Shown here: in pieces, positions 1 through 7,966 of the stretch
How positions within the stretch are numbered: the stretch's first letter is position 1
Layout of the letters: every line of letters begins with the position of its first letter
Origin: Rhizobium sp. Root274
Lineage (GTDB): Bacteria > Pseudomonadota > Alphaproteobacteria > Rhizobiales > Rhizobiaceae
Direction of reading: 5' to 3'
Assembly (NCBI RefSeq): GCF_001429245.1
Contig: NZ_LMJE01000007.1
Span: forward strand, 411,127 to 475,126
DNA length: 64,000 nt
The notes under the pieces: model-generated
What the model saw: only the letters and a program-made list of their open reading frames with translations
Databases searched by the model: none
What the model was told of the DNA's origin: nothing
Position numbers and translations under genes: made by a program

Positions 1-450
1 GACTTTGCGCTGGCCTTCGCCAAGAGCCAGCTCGGCGCATCCGTCGAGCTGCCGCGTGACGGCACGGTCTTCGTGTCGGTTCGTGATGAAGACAAGGCCC
101 GCGTCCTTCCCGCCATCCTGATCCTGACCGAAATCGGCTTCAAGGTCATGGCAACCGGCGGCACCCAGCGCTTCCTCGCCGAAAACGACATCCCGGCGAT
201 CAAGATCAATAAGGTGCTGGAAGGACGTCCGCATATCGAGGACGCCATCCGCAACCGTCAGGTCCAGCTGGTCATCAACACGACCGACGGCAACAAGGCG
301 ATCTCGGACTCGAAGTCGCTCCGCCGCGCCGCCCTGATGCAGAAGGTGCCCTACTACACGACCATGGCCGGCGCCCTTGCCGCCGCCGAAGCCATCCGGG
401 CGCTCAAGGGCGGCCAGCTCGAGGTACGTCCGCTGCAGAGCTATTTCTGA
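1..450 (+). CDS. carB: Carbamoyl-phosphate synthase large subunit, C-terminal fragment
   Basis: The frame is open from base 1 to the TGA at 448-450, giving the last 149 residues; the rest of the gene lies left of the window. CarB makes carbamoyl phosphate for arginine and pyrimidine synthesis. The part present is the MGS-like allosteric domain, recognisable from FKVMATGGT (residues about 47-55) and VINTTDG further on, followed by the usual short tail ending in RPLQSYF. It is the first gene of a region whose rhizobial relatives, as I recall, have greA a short distance downstream; here about 7.5 kb of accessory genes intervene. Confidence 0.96.
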   Translation, partial: DFALAFAKSQLGASVELPRDGTVFVSVRDEDKARVLPAILILTEIGFKVMATGGTQRFLAENDIPAIKINKVLEGRPHIEDAIRNRQVQLVINTTDGNKAISDSKSLRRAALMQKVPYYTTMAGALAAAEAIRALKGGQLEVRPLQSYF

Positions 451-459
451 GGCGGATCA

Positions 460-713
460 ATGAAGCCGCTCCATTTCACCCTCCATGCGGAAACGGTGAT
501 TTCGGAGCGGCAACTCGATCGAGCCTGGACGAGCTTACGGTCCGAGAACCGGAGTGGACGGAGACAGATCCGTCCGGACCGCCGACGGAAAGGCGTTACC
601 GGCACGTTCCGGAATGCGAAGGTCGGATCATGCGGGTAATCTGCTTGGAAACCGCGACCGAAATCCGTATCATCACGGCATTCCTCGATCGCAAGGCACG
701 GATCTCCCGATGA
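460..713 (+). pseudogene. DUF4258 family gene, disrupted by a frameshift
   Basis: An ATG at 460, with GGCGGA just upstream, opens MKPLHFTLHAETVISERQ, a DUF4258-like N-terminus. The frame then runs into arginine-rich nonsense and stops at about 637. From about 531 another frame (third codon base at 533, 536 and so on) reads TVREPEWTETDPSGP and later RIMRVICLETATEIRIITAF, the expected rest of the family, ending at the TGA at 711-713. The switch falls at 528-531 and is best explained by one missing base. The original product would be about 84 residues. Its stop overlaps the start of the DUF2283 gene, so the two formed a coupled pair. The family is often listed as toxin-like; function here is inference. 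A sequencing error is possible. Confidence 0.7.
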
Positions 714-904
714 AGCCAAAGCTCGAATATGATGCCGCCGCCGATGCTGCCTATATCCGCTTCTCCACCGAACCGGTTCGGGAGACCGAGGAAGTGGCGA
801 AAGGTATCATGCTCGACTACGATCGCGACGGGCGTATCGTTGGCCTTGAAGTGCTGAACGCAAACACAAACCTTCCGGCAGCCGCACTTGAAGATGCTGC
901 ATGA
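710..904 (+). CDS. DUF2283 domain protein
   Basis: A 64-residue protein beginning MKPKLEYDAAADAAYIRFS. The family signature is visible: D-AAYIRF near residue 12, GIMLDYDRDGRIVGLEVL near residues 33-50. The ATG overlaps the stop of the upstream DUF4258 reading frame (ATGA), so translation was probably coupled to it. DUF2283 proteins are small and of unknown biochemical role; those next to DUF4258 genes look like the partner of a toxin-antitoxin-like pair, but that is inference. The longer open frame extending upstream to 554 is read-through inside the DUF4258 gene and is not used as the start. Confidence 0.75.
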   Translation: MKPKLEYDAAADAAYIRFSTEPVRETEEVAKGIMLDYDRDGRIVGLEVLNANTNLPAAALEDAA

Positions 905-984
905 ACGGCATGTCTAAAGTCTAGCCCCCCATTTCATACTTTCAAAAAGGATCCAACCTTGACGCGCCCTCGCTCATCCTTTAT

Positions 985-1016
985 TTATCCGGTCGGTTAA
1001 TTAACCGATAGGATAA
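985..1016. promoter_or_regulatory. 32-bp near-perfect palindrome, likely ArsR-family operator
   Basis: The core TCGGTTAATTAACCGA (993-1008) is a perfect 16-bp palindrome. Outer arms TTATCC (985-990) and GGATAA (1011-1016) are also complementary, so 14 of 16 base pairs match across the dyad. The right arm ends 4 bases before the ATG at 1021 and also supplies the purine-rich ribosome site. A bound dimer would cover the promoter and initiation region, as expected for autorepression by the ArsR-type product encoded directly downstream. Confidence 0.75.
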
Positions 1017-1020
1017 TCTC

Positions 1021-1377
1021 ATGCCCGCTGACCCCTTGTCCGAAACCCTCTTCGCCCTCGCCGATCCAACGCGACGTGCCATCCTCGCCCGTTTGTCCAC
1101 CGGTGAAGCGACGGTCAACGAACTGGCCGAGCCTTTTGCCATGAGCCTGCCGGCCGTCTCCAAACATCTGAAGGTGCTGGAGCGGGCCAAGCTGATCTCG
1201 CGCAGTCGAAGCGCCCAGTGGCGCCCCTGCCGGCTGGAGCCGGAACCTTTGAAGGCCGTGGACACCTGGGTGGGCGACTATCGCAAGCTCTGGGAGCAGC
1301 GGCTGGATAAACTGGAAGACTATCTGGCTGGGATACAGGCTGGACGCCGAGAGAAGGAGGATCGCATCGATGACTGA
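1021..1377 (+). CDS. ArsR-family winged-helix transcriptional regulator
   Basis: A 118-residue regulator. DPTRRAILARLSTGE (about 15-29) and the helix-turn-helix LPAVSKHLKVLERAKLI (about 43-59) are typical of the ArsR subgroup that sits in front of SRPBCC genes. No metal-binding cysteine motif (CxCxxC) is present, so metal sensing is unlikely. The gene overlaps the next one by 8 bases, and a 32-bp palindrome lies just upstream, so it probably represses its own three-gene operon with the two SRPBCC proteins. The inducing signal cannot be read from the sequence. Confidence 0.88.
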   Translation: MPADPLSETLFALADPTRRAILARLSTGEATVNELAEPFAMSLPAVSKHLKVLERAKLISRSRSAQWRPCRLEPEPLKAVDTWVGDYRKLWEQRLDKLEDYLAGIQAGRREKEDRIDD

Positions 1378-1810
1378 CAAGCTGGAAATCTTCAACGAGC
1401 GGCGATATTCGGTTGTCCCGGCCATCCTGTTCGACGCCTTCGCCGATCCGGACAAGCTTGCTCTCTGGTGGGGGCCGCATGGCTTCACCAACCGGATCGA
1501 CGCCTTCGACTTCCAGGTGGGCGGCGACTGGCGACTGACGATGACATCCTCCGACGGCACCGATTTCGCCAACCGTTGGACCTTTCAGGACATCGAACGC
1601 CCAGTTCGCATTGTCGCGCTCCACCATGAGCCGATGCATGTCTTCACGCTCGAAATGACATTCGAGCCAGCGGACGCGGGTACATGCCTCAAGTGGCGCA
1701 TGCTGTTTGAGCCGACCGATGAAAACCGCGAATTGCAAAAGTTCATTCGCGCAGCCAACGAGCAAAACCTGGACCGCCTGGAGCAGGTCCTCGAACAGGG
1801 AGATCAATGA
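1370..1810 (+). CDS. SRPBCC (AHSA1-like) domain protein 1
   Basis: A 146-residue START/SRPBCC-fold protein of the activator-of-Hsp90-ATPase-like group. The family motif LALWWGPHGFT lies near residues 30-40, followed by FDFQVGGDWRLTM and a C-terminal amphipathic helix (ENRELQKFIRAANEQNLDRL). Such proteins bind hydrophobic ligands; no substrate is known here. It overlaps the ArsR gene by 8 bases and is followed after one base by a second SRPBCC gene that begins differently but shares the WWGP motif, so the two are diverged paralogues in one operon. Confidence 0.85.
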   Translation: MTDKLEIFNERRYSVVPAILFDAFADPDKLALWWGPHGFTNRIDAFDFQVGGDWRLTMTSSDGTDFANRWTFQDIERPVRIVALHHEPMHVFTLEMTFEPADAGTCLKWRMLFEPTDENRELQKFIRAANEQNLDRLEQVLEQGDQ

Positions 1811-1811
1811 C

Positions 1812-2282
1812 ATGACCGGAGAAATCGACCCCGCCCGCATTCTCGAAGTGGATCGCCTTGTCTCCGCCCCCATCGATCTCGTCTTCGAAATGTTCACCGA
1901 GCCACGCCATGTCGATCAGTGGTGGGGACCGGACGGTTTCCGCAACGAGACCCACGAGATGGAGTTTTCCGTCGGCGGCCTGTGGCGCTACACGATGCAT
2001 GGACCGGACGGCAAGGACTGGCCGAACTGGATCCGCTATCAGGACATCACGCCCCCGACCCGCATCGCCTATGAGCATGGCGGCGAGATGAGCGAAGCCG
2101 CACATTTCGACGGGGTCATCACCCTGCAGCCCCAGGGCGACACCACCCGCGTCACCATCACCCTCATTTTCCCCACGCCCGAGGCCCGCGATGCGACGCT
2201 GAAATTCGGTGCGGTGGACGGCGGCAAGCAGACACTGGCCCGTCTGGACGCCTATGCCCAAGGTAAGCGCGAGGTACTCTGA
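1812..2282 (+). CDS. SRPBCC (AHSA1-like) domain protein 2
   Basis: A 156-residue SRPBCC protein starting MTGEIDPARILEVDRLV. The motif DQWWGPDGFRNET (about 36-48) and FSVGGLWRYTMHGPDGKDW match its upstream neighbour. The open frame extends back to 1707 within the neighbour, but the ATG at 1812, one base after the neighbour's stop and behind GGGAGAT, fits the family N-terminus. It is the last gene of the ArsR operon and is followed by a strong 12-bp inverted repeat shared with the convergent exporter gene. Confidence 0.85.
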   Translation: MTGEIDPARILEVDRLVSAPIDLVFEMFTEPRHVDQWWGPDGFRNETHEMEFSVGGLWRYTMHGPDGKDWPNWIRYQDITPPTRIAYEHGGEMSEAAHFDGVITLQPQGDTTRVTITLIFPTPEARDATLKFGAVDGGKQTLARLDAYAQGKREVL

Positions 2283-2290
2283 CTGCTGTC

Positions 2291-2321
2291 AGAAGCGGCA
2301 GGCATCATACCTGCCGCTTCT
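2291..2321. terminator. Perfect 12-bp stem-loop between convergent genes
   Basis: AGAAGCGGCAGG (2291-2302) and CCTGCCGCTTCT (2310-2321) are perfectly complementary with a 7-base loop. The loop contains the stop codon of the minus-strand EamA gene (2305-2307). No clear T run follows on either strand, so this is a strong bidirectional hairpin placed where a terminator is expected rather than a textbook intrinsic terminator. Confidence 0.55.
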
Positions 2322-3162
2322 GCTTGGCGAGAATGGCAAAGGCGATCCCGCCGAGGACGCAGGCGCCGGCCACGACGAAATGCAGCGTCAGTCGCTCGTC
2401 GAGGAACACGATTGCGCCAAGTGCTGCGATGACCGGTACCGAAAGCTGGATCAGCGCCGCCCGAAATGTCGTCAGTCCGCGCAGAGCCCGGTACCAGACG
2501 GAATAGCCGAGGCCGGATGCGACAACCCCGGAGCCGAGCGCCAGCGCCAGCCCGGCCTGGGAAGCGCTCTCATAAAGGACTGCAAAGACGGCAAGCGGCA
2601 GGCAGAAGACGGACGCCCGGACAAAATTGCCGGCTGTCTCGCCGATGGGATCCCGCGACCCGCGCCCGCGCAGGGTATAGACCGCCCAGGCGATACCGGA
2701 GACGATCATCAGAAGGCTTCCGCCGATGTCGGGCCGCCCCACGCCCGGCAGGATCAGATAGACGAAGGCTGCGAAAGCGACTGCAAATCCGATCACCTCG
2801 CGCAGTCTGGGGCGATCGCCGTTGAACAGACCATAGGCCAGCATGCTGGCCTGCACCGAGGAGAAAAGAATGAGTGCGCCCGTCGCCGCGCCGAGCGACA
2901 AATACGCAGCAGAAAAGGCGATTGCATAGATGAACAGTGCCGCCGCGGCCCACCAGCTCCCCGGCAAGCCCTGGCCTTCCGTCCGCCGAGTCTTGCTCCC
3001 GCGTCGCATGAGGCCGTAGAGCACCAGCGCCCCGGAGACGATCCGCACCACCGTATAGCCGGCAGCCTCAATCGAAACCGTTCCCAGCGCCTCGCGCGCA
3101 AGCAGCGAATTGGCAGCGAAGGCCAACATGGCGACCAGAGTCAGAACGAATGTCGATTGCAA
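2305..3162 (-). CDS. EamA/DMT-superfamily membrane transporter
   Basis: About 285 residues with ten predicted hydrophobic segments in two EamA repeats; the second repeat contains FRAALIQLSVPVIAALGAIV and FLDERLT, a hallmark of this family, followed by a last helix and a basic tail. Members export small metabolites or drugs; the substrate is unknown. I place the start at the TTG at 3162, which has GGGAGG five bases upstream and leads directly into the first membrane helix. An in-frame ATG at 3246 would add 28 polar residues without improving the family match. Convergent with the SRPBCC operon. Confidence 0.82.
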   Translation of the reverse strand: MQSTFVLTLVAMLAFAANSLLAREALGTVSIEAAGYTVVRIVSGALVLYGLMRRGSKTRRTEGQGLPGSWWAAAALFIYAIAFSAAYLSLGAATGALILFSSVQASMLAYGLFNGDRPRLREVIGFAVAFAAFVYLILPGVGRPDIGGSLLMIVSGIAWAVYTLRGRGSRDPIGETAGNFVRASVFCLPLAVFAVLYESASQAGLALALGSGVVASGLGYSVWYRALRGLTTFRAALIQLSVPVIAALGAIVFLDERLTLHFVVAGACVLGGIAFAILAKQKRQV

Positions 3163-3435
3163 AAGCACCTCCCAATGCTCTGCCCGATGGCCTCCCCTGC
3201 AACCGGAACAGACGCCCTTTAAACGCGACGGCTTCAAGATTGACAAGCCGAGACGGCGGAAACGGCAAGTGGGACGAGGCGAAAGGTATGGTGCGTTCGA
3301 GTTGAGGTGCCGGACAGCGCATGAAGCGGTACCCGAATTGATCGATGTACCTGCACCGTTCCATCAATATTTGACATTTGTCGAAACGAAGGCGCTGAAG
3401 CATCCTGCCGCGGCTTTGAAACCAGAGAGTGCATT

Positions 3436-4980
3436 ATGTCCGATACAATTGAACACCAAGCCGGAAAGGCCACCCGACGCGAATGGATTGGTCTTCTGAT
3501 CCTGTCCATCGCCTGCCTGATCTATTCGATGGATCTCTCCGTGCTCTTTCTCGCGATCCCGTCGATCGTCCGCGATCTGGATCCCTCAGCCACTCAGCTC
3601 CTCTGGATCAATGATATCTACGGCTTCATGGTCGCCGGCTTCCTTGTCACCATGGGCACGCTCGGCGACAGGATCGGCCGACGCAAGGTGCTGCTGATTG
3701 GCGCCTTCTTCTTTGCCGCCGCATCCGTCTTTGCCGCCTTCGCCCGAACCGCCGATATGCTGATCCTGGCGCGCGCGCTCCTTGGCATCGCCGGCGCCAC
3801 GATCGCCCCATCCACGCTCTCGCTCGTCGTCAACCTGTTTCGCGACGAAGGCGAGCGCAACCGCGCCATCAGCATCTGGGGCACCGCCTTCGCGCTTGGC
3901 GGGCTGATCGGCCCCTTGATCGGCGGCTTGCTGCTGCAATACTTCCACTGGGGCTCGGTTTTCCTCATCAACGTGCCGATCATGGCGCTGCTCCTCGCAA
4001 CAGCGCCCTTCCTGCTGCCGGAATACAAGGACGACAATGCCGGTCGCCTCGATCTCTTGAGCGTCGCGCTTTCGCTACTGACGGTGCTGCCCGTCGTCTA
4101 CGGCTTCAAGAAGATGGCCGCCGACGGCTTTTCCTCAGAACAGCTCGTGCCCATCGCCATAGGTCTTGTCGTCGGCTGGATCTTCGTCAGGCGCCAGAAG
4201 ACGCTTGATCACCCAATGATCGATCTTGCTCTCTTCCGCATCCCGGCTTTCACCGCCTCCCTGCTGGTCAATCTCGCCGGGGTCTTCTTCATCTTCGGCA
4301 TCTTTCTCTTCCAGAACCTGTTCTTCCAGCTCGTCATCGGTCTGACACCGCTCGAAGCCGCGCTCTGGTCCATACCCTCTTCCTTGGTTTTCACCGTCAT
4401 GTCCTTCCAGGCCTGGCGCGTGACGAATCGGTTCGGTCCCGTCCGCACCGTGCTGGCAGGCCTTGTTGTGAATGCGCTCGGCACCGGCCTGATGGCGATC
4501 GCCGCTTGGCACTCCAGCCTCATCGGCGTCCTCGCATCGAGCATGATCATGGGCATCGGCTTCGTGCCCGTGATCCTGACAACCACGGGGCTGATTGTCG
4601 GCACCGCGCCGCCGGAACGCGCTGGCTCCGCATCGGCCATCTCGGAAACCAGCGCCGAATTTGGCGGCGCGCTCGGTGTCGCGATCCTTGGCAGCCTGGC
4701 GACGGTCTTCTACCGCTTCGGCATGGCCAAGGCAGACCTGAGCGGCCTTGCCCCACCGGACGCCGCAGCCGTCACCACCACGCTTGGCGGCGCAATCGAC
4801 ATTGCCCGCAAGACGGGCAACGAGGCAGCGCCCTGGCTCGCCACGGCCCGCGACAGCTATGCCAGCGGCTTCGCCCTCTGTTGTCTGCTCGCCTGTATCA
4901 CGCTGCTGGCGCTCGCCACGATCGTTTCACGAGTCTACGCCCGCGCCCATATCGACGAGAGCCGTATCGGCCAACACTGA
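3436..4980 (+). CDS. MFS drug exporter, 14-helix DHA2 type
   Basis: A 514-residue inner-membrane transporter. Motif A is present as GTLGDRIGRRKVLLIG (about 73-88), and the DHA2 motif C-like stretch GGLIGPLIGGLLL appears near residues 155-167, followed by a membrane-rich C-terminal half. Length and helix count fit the SmvA/QacA-like branch, which expels cationic biocides and dyes by proton antiport. The ATG at 3436 follows GAGAG. The 270 bp before it hold no gene that I can support; a TTGACA at 3371-3376 could be a -35 element, but no good -10 follows. Confidence 0.9.
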   Translation: MSDTIEHQAGKATRREWIGLLILSIACLIYSMDLSVLFLAIPSIVRDLDPSATQLLWINDIYGFMVAGFLVTMGTLGDRIGRRKVLLIGAFFFAAASVFAAFARTADMLILARALLGIAGATIAPSTLSLVVNLFRDEGERNRAISIWGTAFALGGLIGPLIGGLLLQYFHWGSVFLINVPIMALLLATAPFLLPEYKDDNAGRLDLLSVALSLLTVLPVVYGFKKMAADGFSSEQLVPIAIGLVVGWIFVRRQKTLDHPMIDLALFRIPAFTASLLVNLAGVFFIFGIFLFQNLFFQLVIGLTPLEAALWSIPSSLVFTVMSFQAWRVTNRFGPVRTVLAGLVVNALGTGLMAIAAWHSSLIGVLASSMIMGIGFVPVILTTTGLIVGTAPPERAGSASAISETSAEFGGALGVAILGSLATVFYRFGMAKADLSGLAPPDAAAVTTTLGGAIDIARKTGNEAAPWLATARDSYASGFALCCLLACITLLALATIVSRVYARAHIDESRIGQH

Positions 4981-4991
4981 GGAGGGTCCCG

Positions 4992-6449
4992 CTAAGCCTG
5001 CAGCGAGGCCCGCAGGCGAGCGACATCCGCCAGATCGGACCGGAAGACGGCAAGGCTGCGCGCTTTCAGAGCCTCGTCCGGCATGCGCAGAATGGCGGCC
5101 GGGTGCGTTGTCACGAACAAGATCATCCCGTGCTGCATCGGGATCGGCATGCCGCGAACCTCGGCGATGGGTTTTGCCTCTCCCGTGAGCGCCAGATAGG
5201 CCGTTGCGCCCAGCGCCACCACCACCTTCGGCTTTACGACGTCCAATTCCTTCGCCAGCCACCAGCGGCAATGGGCCACCTCGCCCGCCTCGGGCCGCAT
5301 GTGGATCCGGCGCTTGCCGCGCCGCTCATGTTTGAAATGCTTCACCGCATTGGTCACATAGACCCCGTCACGCTTGATCCCGGCCAAGGAAATGGCCTCG
5401 TCGAACACCCGGCCAGCGGGCCCGACGAATGGCCGCCCCGCCAGATCCTCCGTGTCGCCCGGCTGTTCGCCGACAAACATCACCTCGGCATCCTCTGCCC
5501 CCTCGCCGAACACCGTCTGGGTGGCATGGCAATGCAGTGGACAAAGCGTGCAGCCGGCCGCCTCGCGGCGCAGCGTTTCGAGCGGCGTCAACGACTCACG
5601 CCCCTCGTCCGCATCCTGCGCCCGCCAGGCCTTTTGCAGTCGCTCGTGGAAGGCTGGCGGTTGGCTTGCCGCGCGCGCCGCCATCTCCGCCACTCGGCGC
5701 TCGGCGCCCGCAATCAGATCCGGAATGAGAGCCGCTTCCGGCATGTTCTTCCAGTATTTCTTCGGCATCTCCGACTGCATTGCCCGGATCTTTACCCGCG
5801 CCGGATTGAAGATGTTGGCGAAATAGGTCTGCCAGAGCCCATCCGTCTCGTCCTCCGCCTCAGGCCTTGCCGCCGGCTCTGTCGAGACCTGCAGCACCTC
5901 CCCGTCCCAGGCCGCAGCGCCCTTCGGCGTCGCGATCAGCCAATCCATGTCGGTGAAGCGCCGCTGGAAGAAGCCAGCCGTGCGCGCAACGATGAAATGA
6001 TCAGGCTCGAACCAGGCCACGACGCGGCGCCGTCCCTTCTGCATGCCCGGCACCTCGCGAAAGCGCACAAAGGCCTTCATCTTGTGACTGTCGCGCCTGA
6101 CATTCTTGATCAGCACGCGCAACAGGCTGACATCGGGATCCGAAGTCACCTCCAGCAGCGAGCGCTCCTCCTCGATCCGCCAGAGCAACCGATAGAGAAG
6201 TCTGAAACGCGCAGGATCGCTGTGGCAGATCGCGGCCTCGGCAGCCTCCAGAAATCCCTTCGGCACCGAGAAGCCGGCGGCAGCGCCTGCATAGCTTTCG
6301 ACGGCGGCATTCAAACCGAACAGGTCTCCCCCGCCGTCCGCTGATTGCCAGAGAACATCCTGCGGCGGCACACCTCCGGCGAGAAGCGCCCGCGCGGCGT
6401 GGCGCCACTCGGCAAAATCCCCCCGGCCTTTCAGCATCACCTGGCGCAT
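4992..6449 (-). CDS. UdgX-type uracil-DNA glycosylase fused to DUF4130
   Basis: A 485-residue two-domain protein. The C-terminal domain (from about residue 300) is a UdgX uracil-DNA glycosylase: iron-sulfur cysteines in CTLCPLHC (300-307), motif GEQPGDTEDLAGRPFVGPAG (about 328-347), and the UdgX-specific loop KRRIH (379-383) whose histidine is known in the mycobacterial enzyme to bond covalently to the uracil-derived abasic site. The N-terminal ~250 residues match the DUF4130 domain usually linked to it. The start is the ATG at 6449, overlapping the TGA of the upstream radical-SAM gene; the longer open frame to 6530 is inside that gene. Second gene of a LexA-boxed operon. Confidence 0.9.
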   Translation of the reverse strand: MRQVMLKGRGDFAEWRHAARALLAGGVPPQDVLWQSADGGGDLFGLNAAVESYAGAAAGFSVPKGFLEAAEAAICHSDPARFRLLYRLLWRIEEERSLLEVTSDPDVSLLRVLIKNVRRDSHKMKAFVRFREVPGMQKGRRRVVAWFEPDHFIVARTAGFFQRRFTDMDWLIATPKGAAAWDGEVLQVSTEPAARPEAEDETDGLWQTYFANIFNPARVKIRAMQSEMPKKYWKNMPEAALIPDLIAGAERRVAEMAARAASQPPAFHERLQKAWRAQDADEGRESLTPLETLRREAAGCTLCPLHCHATQTVFGEGAEDAEVMFVGEQPGDTEDLAGRPFVGPAGRVFDEAISLAGIKRDGVYVTNAVKHFKHERRGKRRIHMRPEAGEVAHCRWWLAKELDVVKPKVVVALGATAYLALTGEAKPIAEVRGMPIPMQHGMILFVTTHPAAILRMPDEALKARSLAVFRSDLADVARLRASLQA

Positions 6450-7678
6450 CAAAACAACTGCAACTGTTCCGGCGGCGGCGCAAAGGCTGCCCTCAGATCC
6501 GAGCGGTCGAGGCTTTGATGCGGTGACCATCCCTCCGCCGTGATGAACGATCGCACCTTCTTGAGAGACACGCCGAGCCGCGCCAGATCCTCCAGCCGCA
6601 CCGTGCGATGCCGCCGGGCCGAGACCAGCGCGTTCACCGTCTTGGTGCCAAATCCCGGCACGCGCAGCAGCGTTTCCTTGTCCGCCTTGTTCACATCGAC
6701 CGGAAAGCGGTCCCGATTGGCAAGCGCCCAGGCGAGCTTGGGATCGAGCTCAAGATCCAGCATGCCGCCCTGCCCGATCGATGAAATCTCTTCGACGGAA
6801 AACCCGTAGAAGCGATAGAGCCAGTCGGCCTGGTAGAGCCTATGCTCACGCATCAGGGGCGGTTTGATCAGAGGCAGGTTCTTCGAACTGTCCGGGATGG
6901 GGCTGAAAGCCGAATAATAAACGCGCTTCAGACCATAGGAGCTGTAGAGCCGCGCGCTGGACCCGAGGATGGTCGCGTCACTGGCCCCGTCGGCACCCAC
7001 GATCATCTGCGTGCTCTGCCCGCCCGGCACAAAGGTCTTGCGCTTGCCGGTCAGTGTCGGCTCACGCGCTTCCTCGATCTTCAACCTCAAATCCGCCATC
7101 GACCGGCGGATATTCACCGGTCGCTTCTCAGGCGCATAACGCTCCAGCCCGTGGTCGGTCGGCAGTTCGATATTGATCGACAGACGATCGGCATAAAGAC
7201 CTGCCTCTTCCACCAGATGGGCAGAGGCTTCCGGAATGGTCTTCAGATGGATATAGCCGCGAAAACCGTGCTTCACGCGCAGGTCCCGGGCGATCTTCAC
7301 CATCTCCGCCATCGTATCGTCAGACGAACGAATGATGCCCGAAGAGAGAAACAGGCCTTCGATATAGTTGCGCCGATAGAACTCGATCGTCAGCCACACC
7401 ACCTCGTCCGGCGTGAACCGCGCCCGCTCGACATTGCTGGACGAGCGATTGATGCAATAGGCACAGTCATAAATGCAGAAATTGGTGAGCAGGATCTTCA
7501 ACAGCGAGATGCAACGACCATCGGGCGCATAGGCATGGCAGATACCCGACCCTTCCGTGGAGCCGAGCCCGCCACTTGCTTTCGAATCCCGCTTTGTCGT
7601 GCCACTCGAGGCGCAGGACGCATCATACTTGGCTGCATCGGAGAGAATGGCCAGTCGATCTTTCAGCGATTTCTTCAT
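6449..7678 (-). CDS. Radical-SAM DNA modification/repair protein linked to UdgX
   Basis: About 409 residues. The radical-SAM cluster motif is FCIYDCAYC (C68, C72, C75), and a helix-hairpin-helix DNA-binding segment VDVNKADKETLLRVPGFG lies near residues 330-350. This is the conserved partner of UdgX/DUF4130 proteins; its chemistry is unknown. The ATG at 7678 gives a leaderless or nearly leaderless message, because a -10-like TATAGT (complement of 7689-7694) lies just upstream; an in-frame GTG at 7690 would overlap that element. A LexA box at 7685-7699 covers the promoter, so the operon should be induced by DNA damage. Confidence 0.88.
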   Translation of the reverse strand: MKKSLKDRLAILSDAAKYDASCASSGTTKRDSKASGGLGSTEGSGICHAYAPDGRCISLLKILLTNFCIYDCAYCINRSSSNVERARFTPDEVVWLTIEFYRRNYIEGLFLSSGIIRSSDDTMAEMVKIARDLRVKHGFRGYIHLKTIPEASAHLVEEAGLYADRLSINIELPTDHGLERYAPEKRPVNIRRSMADLRLKIEEAREPTLTGKRKTFVPGGQSTQMIVGADGASDATILGSSARLYSSYGLKRVYYSAFSPIPDSSKNLPLIKPPLMREHRLYQADWLYRFYGFSVEEISSIGQGGMLDLELDPKLAWALANRDRFPVDVNKADKETLLRVPGFGTKTVNALVSARRHRTVRLEDLARLGVSLKKVRSFITAEGWSPHQSLDRSDLRAAFAPPPEQLQLF

Positions 7679-7684
7679 AAGTAT

Positions 7685-7699
7685 GTTCACTATACGTTC
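7685..7699 (-). promoter_or_regulatory. LexA (SOS) box over the radical-SAM/udgX promoter
   Basis: GTTC at 7685-7688 and GTTC at 7696-7699 are separated by seven bases, the direct-repeat GTTC-N7-GTTC recognised by alphaproteobacterial LexA. It overlaps the -10-like element of the minus-strand operon (complement of 7689-7694) and lies within about 25 bases of a -35-like TTGACG (complement of 7710-7715). Position and spacing are those of a repressing site. Confidence 0.8.
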
Positions 7700-7862
7700 T
7701 GATATCGATCGTCAACAATTCAGGCTGCGACAAACCGTCTGGCGGCCGTCCGTCCCGAAAATAAGTGAGTGATTTCCGTTCATTACAGGGCTCTCCCCAA
7801 GTGGATGGAGCGACGCAGGCATCCCTGTCGGAAAACTCTGGAAATTTCTGGAAGCATTCTGC

Positions 7863-7927
7863 TATAGTGGTTGCAACCTGATTTGTGACACGGTTCCGCA
7901 GCTTTGCTTCGGAACCTGTTTTCTTTT
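7863..7927 (+). promoter_or_regulatory. greA promoter with leader terminator/attenuator
   Basis: TATAGT at 7863-7868 is a good -10; the -35 is weak. Starting about 18 bases after the expected transcript start, GGTTCCG (7892-7898) and CGGAACC (7910-7916) form a perfect 7-bp stem with an 11-base loop, followed by TGTTTTCTTTT (7917-7927). This is an intrinsic terminator inside the 5' leader, 40 bases before the greA start. Enterobacterial greA also has a leader terminator that releases a small RNA, so attenuation of greA is plausible here. Confidence 0.6.
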
Positions 7928-7966
7928 GTGCCCGCGCCTGCGGCCAAAGAGACGAAGGAAGAAGAC

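Noticed and set aside
4506..6344. A long plus-strand open frame of 612 codons across the MFS and UdgX genes
   Set aside because: It is antisense to or out of frame with two well-supported genes, rich in R, H and P, and has no recognisable domain; it reflects GC-rich composition.
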